This document shows positions 13,114 to 13,873 of a DNA stretch of 13,873 nt, in pieces. The notes under the pieces are model-generated. The model searched no databases, had not been told where the DNA came from, and saw nothing but the letters and a program-made list of their open reading frames with translations. The position numbers were made by a program, and so were the translations under genes. This DNA is from JASKKU01 sp964416905 (GTDB lineage Archaea; Nanobdellota; Nanobdellia; Woesearchaeales; JASKKU01), in contig CAYQFL010000019.1 of NCBI GenBank assembly GCA_964416905.1, positions 1 through 13,873 of the forward strand, in the 5' to 3' direction. Each line of letters starts with the position of its first letter. Positions within the stretch are counted from its first letter, which is position 1.

Positions 13114-13791
13114 TCAAATTGTGTAGTCCTCTGGCGCAATTAATAGAACAAATTCTCCTTTTGGATTTTTATGTATTTTTTCAAGAACTTCGTTAGGTGT
13201 TCCTCTTATAACTTGTTCGAATTTCTTGGTCATTTCTCGGCATACGCAGATTAATCTACTTGGTAAAGTTTCGCTTAAAACATCTAAAGTTTTTCTGATC
13301 CTGTAAGGGCTTTCATAAAAAATAGTTGTTTTGTCTTTAGCAATGCTTGAGAACAATTTTTTCTTTTTAGCAGAGGTCTTTGGAACAAAGCCAAGGAATA
13401 TGAAGGAATCTGAAGGAAAACCTGATAGAACTAAAGCGTTTATTGCTGCACTAGGTCCAGGGATTGAAGTGAAAGGTATACTTTGTTTTATGCATTCTCT
13501 TACTATTAGAAAACCCGGGTCACTTATTAAAGGGGTCCCAGAATCTGTGACTAAGCAGACATCTTCATCTGTTTTCAGCAGGTTTATGATTTTGTTGAGC
13601 TGTTTTTTCTCGTTGTACTCGTTGTTTATTATGAATGTTTTATCGTTATAGTTTATGTTATGAATCTTTAGTAGATTTTTTATTCTTCTGCTATCTTCGC
13701 AGATTATATATTTTGATTCTTCCAATAATTGTAAAGAACGCAAAGAAATATCTTTACTGTTTCCAATAGGGGTTGAAATTATGAACAGCAT
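13114..13791 (-). CDS. rsmI: RsmI-like rRNA (cytidine-2'-O)-methyltransferase, catalytic domain only
   Basis: This is a member of the tetrapyrrole-methylase fold that in bacteria 2'-O-methylates cytidine 1402 of 16S rRNA in the decoding centre, using SAM. All RsmI signatures are present: STPIGN (6-11), CEDSRR (31-36), VTDSGTPLISDPG (81-93), IPGPSA (110-115), FLGFVPKTSAKKKKL (132-146), FYESPYR (158-164), REMTKKFEQVIRG (185-197) and GEFVLLI (212-218). At 225 residues it stops where the catalytic domain ends; bacterial RsmI is about 280 residues with a further C-terminal domain, which is missing here. The start ATG at 13791 aligns with the family N-terminus. No TATA box lies at the usual distance; it may be cotranscribed with the gene truncated at the window edge or use an A/T box at 13858-13866. 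RsmI is mainly bacterial, so transfer into this lineage is plausible. The target site in an archaeal ribosome is inferred. Confidence 0.9.
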   Translation of the reverse strand: MLFIISTPIGNSKDISLRSLQLLEESKYIICEDSRRIKNLLKIHNINYNDKTFIINNEYNEKKQLNKIINLLKTDEDVCLVTDSGTPLISDPGFLIVRECIKQSIPFTSIPGPSAAINALVLSGFPSDSFIFLGFVPKTSAKKKKLFSSIAKDKTTIFYESPYRIRKTLDVLSETLPSRLICVCREMTKKFEQVIRGTPNEVLEKIHKNPKGEFVLLIAPEDYTI

Positions 13792-13801
13792 TGTTGTGTT
13801 T

Positions 13802-13873
13802 TCATTTACGTTTTTTGCTTTCTTTTTTGTTTAAGTACATCATCTTGTCAGCGATATGATATAAACTCTCAAA
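13802..13873 (-). CDS. C-terminal end of a gene truncated at the right edge
   Basis: On the minus strand the last 72 bases are open for 23 codons, FESLYHIADKMMYLNKK then ESKKRK, ending in TGA at 13804-13802, ten bases before the rsmI start. A lysine-rich tail and such close spacing are what one expects for an upstream operon partner of rsmI. The stretch is too short to identify the protein. An alternative is that this is non-coding leader, because GTTTATATC at 13858-13866 (minus strand) resembles the TATA box of the orphan gene and would give rsmI a leader of about 45 bases. Confidence 0.4.
   Translation of the reverse strand, partial: FESLYHIADKMMYLNKKESKKRK

Noticed and set aside
13331..13651. 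106-codon plus-strand frame opposite rsmI
   Set aside because: It is antisense to a gene with all RsmI motifs and has no start signals or recognisable domain.
1..13873. CRISPR array, insertion sequence, tRNA or rRNA gene
   Set aside because: I saw no regularly spaced repeats, no transposase and no cloverleaf-like sequence. All spacers without genes are under about 140 bases apart from the N run, and are accounted for by promoters and T-rich tails.

Overview
The window looks like a chromosomal piece of an AT-rich archaeon, most likely one of the small-genome DPANN lineages (Woesearchaeota/Pacearchaeota-like). The reasons are an archaeal-type TrmI, an archaeal-type UMP kinase, a short archaeal/eukaryotic-type prolyl-tRNA synthetase, and archaeal TATA boxes centred about 27-30 bases before many start codons, which implies leaderless transcripts. 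The lineage is inferred; there is no rRNA gene in the window.

Layout. At the left edge, minus strand, is the 5' part of a secreted protein with phage-tail-like 'VGIG...LHV' sequence (1-298). A tRNA-dihydrouridine synthase (397-1296, +) follows and overlaps tail-to-tail with a tRNA m1A methyltransferase, trmI (1257-2027, -). The centre is a three-gene operon, hydC-hydB-hydA (2157-6127, +), encoding a trimeric NAD(H)-linked [FeFe]-hydrogenase with all three H-cluster motifs intact. Next come a 644-residue PIN-PhoH protein (6218-8152, +) whose promoter carries a perfect 16-bp palindrome, and an orphan 168-residue gene (8237-8743, +).

A run of 100 Ns (8779-8878) follows. The same 16 bases abut it on both sides, so it is probably an unmerged contig overlap. 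If the copies are merged, the convergent radical SAM gene on the minus strand (from 9996) ends at once in a stop codon and is complete at 372 residues. Divergent from it is a probable operon of two four-helix DMT/ArnE-ArnF-like membrane subunits and UMP kinase (10109-11545, +). Prolyl-tRNA synthetase (11618-13072, +) follows, then a convergent bacterial-type RsmI reduced to its catalytic domain (13114-13791, -), and the last codons of another minus-strand gene at the right edge.

How the genes fit together. The hydrogenase is the metabolic centre: HydB would exchange electrons with NAD(H) through FMN, HydC and the Fe-S clusters would relay them, and HydA would reduce protons to H2 (or oxidise H2). 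This suits a fermentative, anaerobic lifestyle. Most other genes serve RNA modification and translation (dus, trmI, proS, rsmI, perhaps PIN-PhoH). No H-cluster maturases (HydE, HydF, HydG) are in the window. The archaeal [FeFe]-hydrogenase operon is the most notable content.
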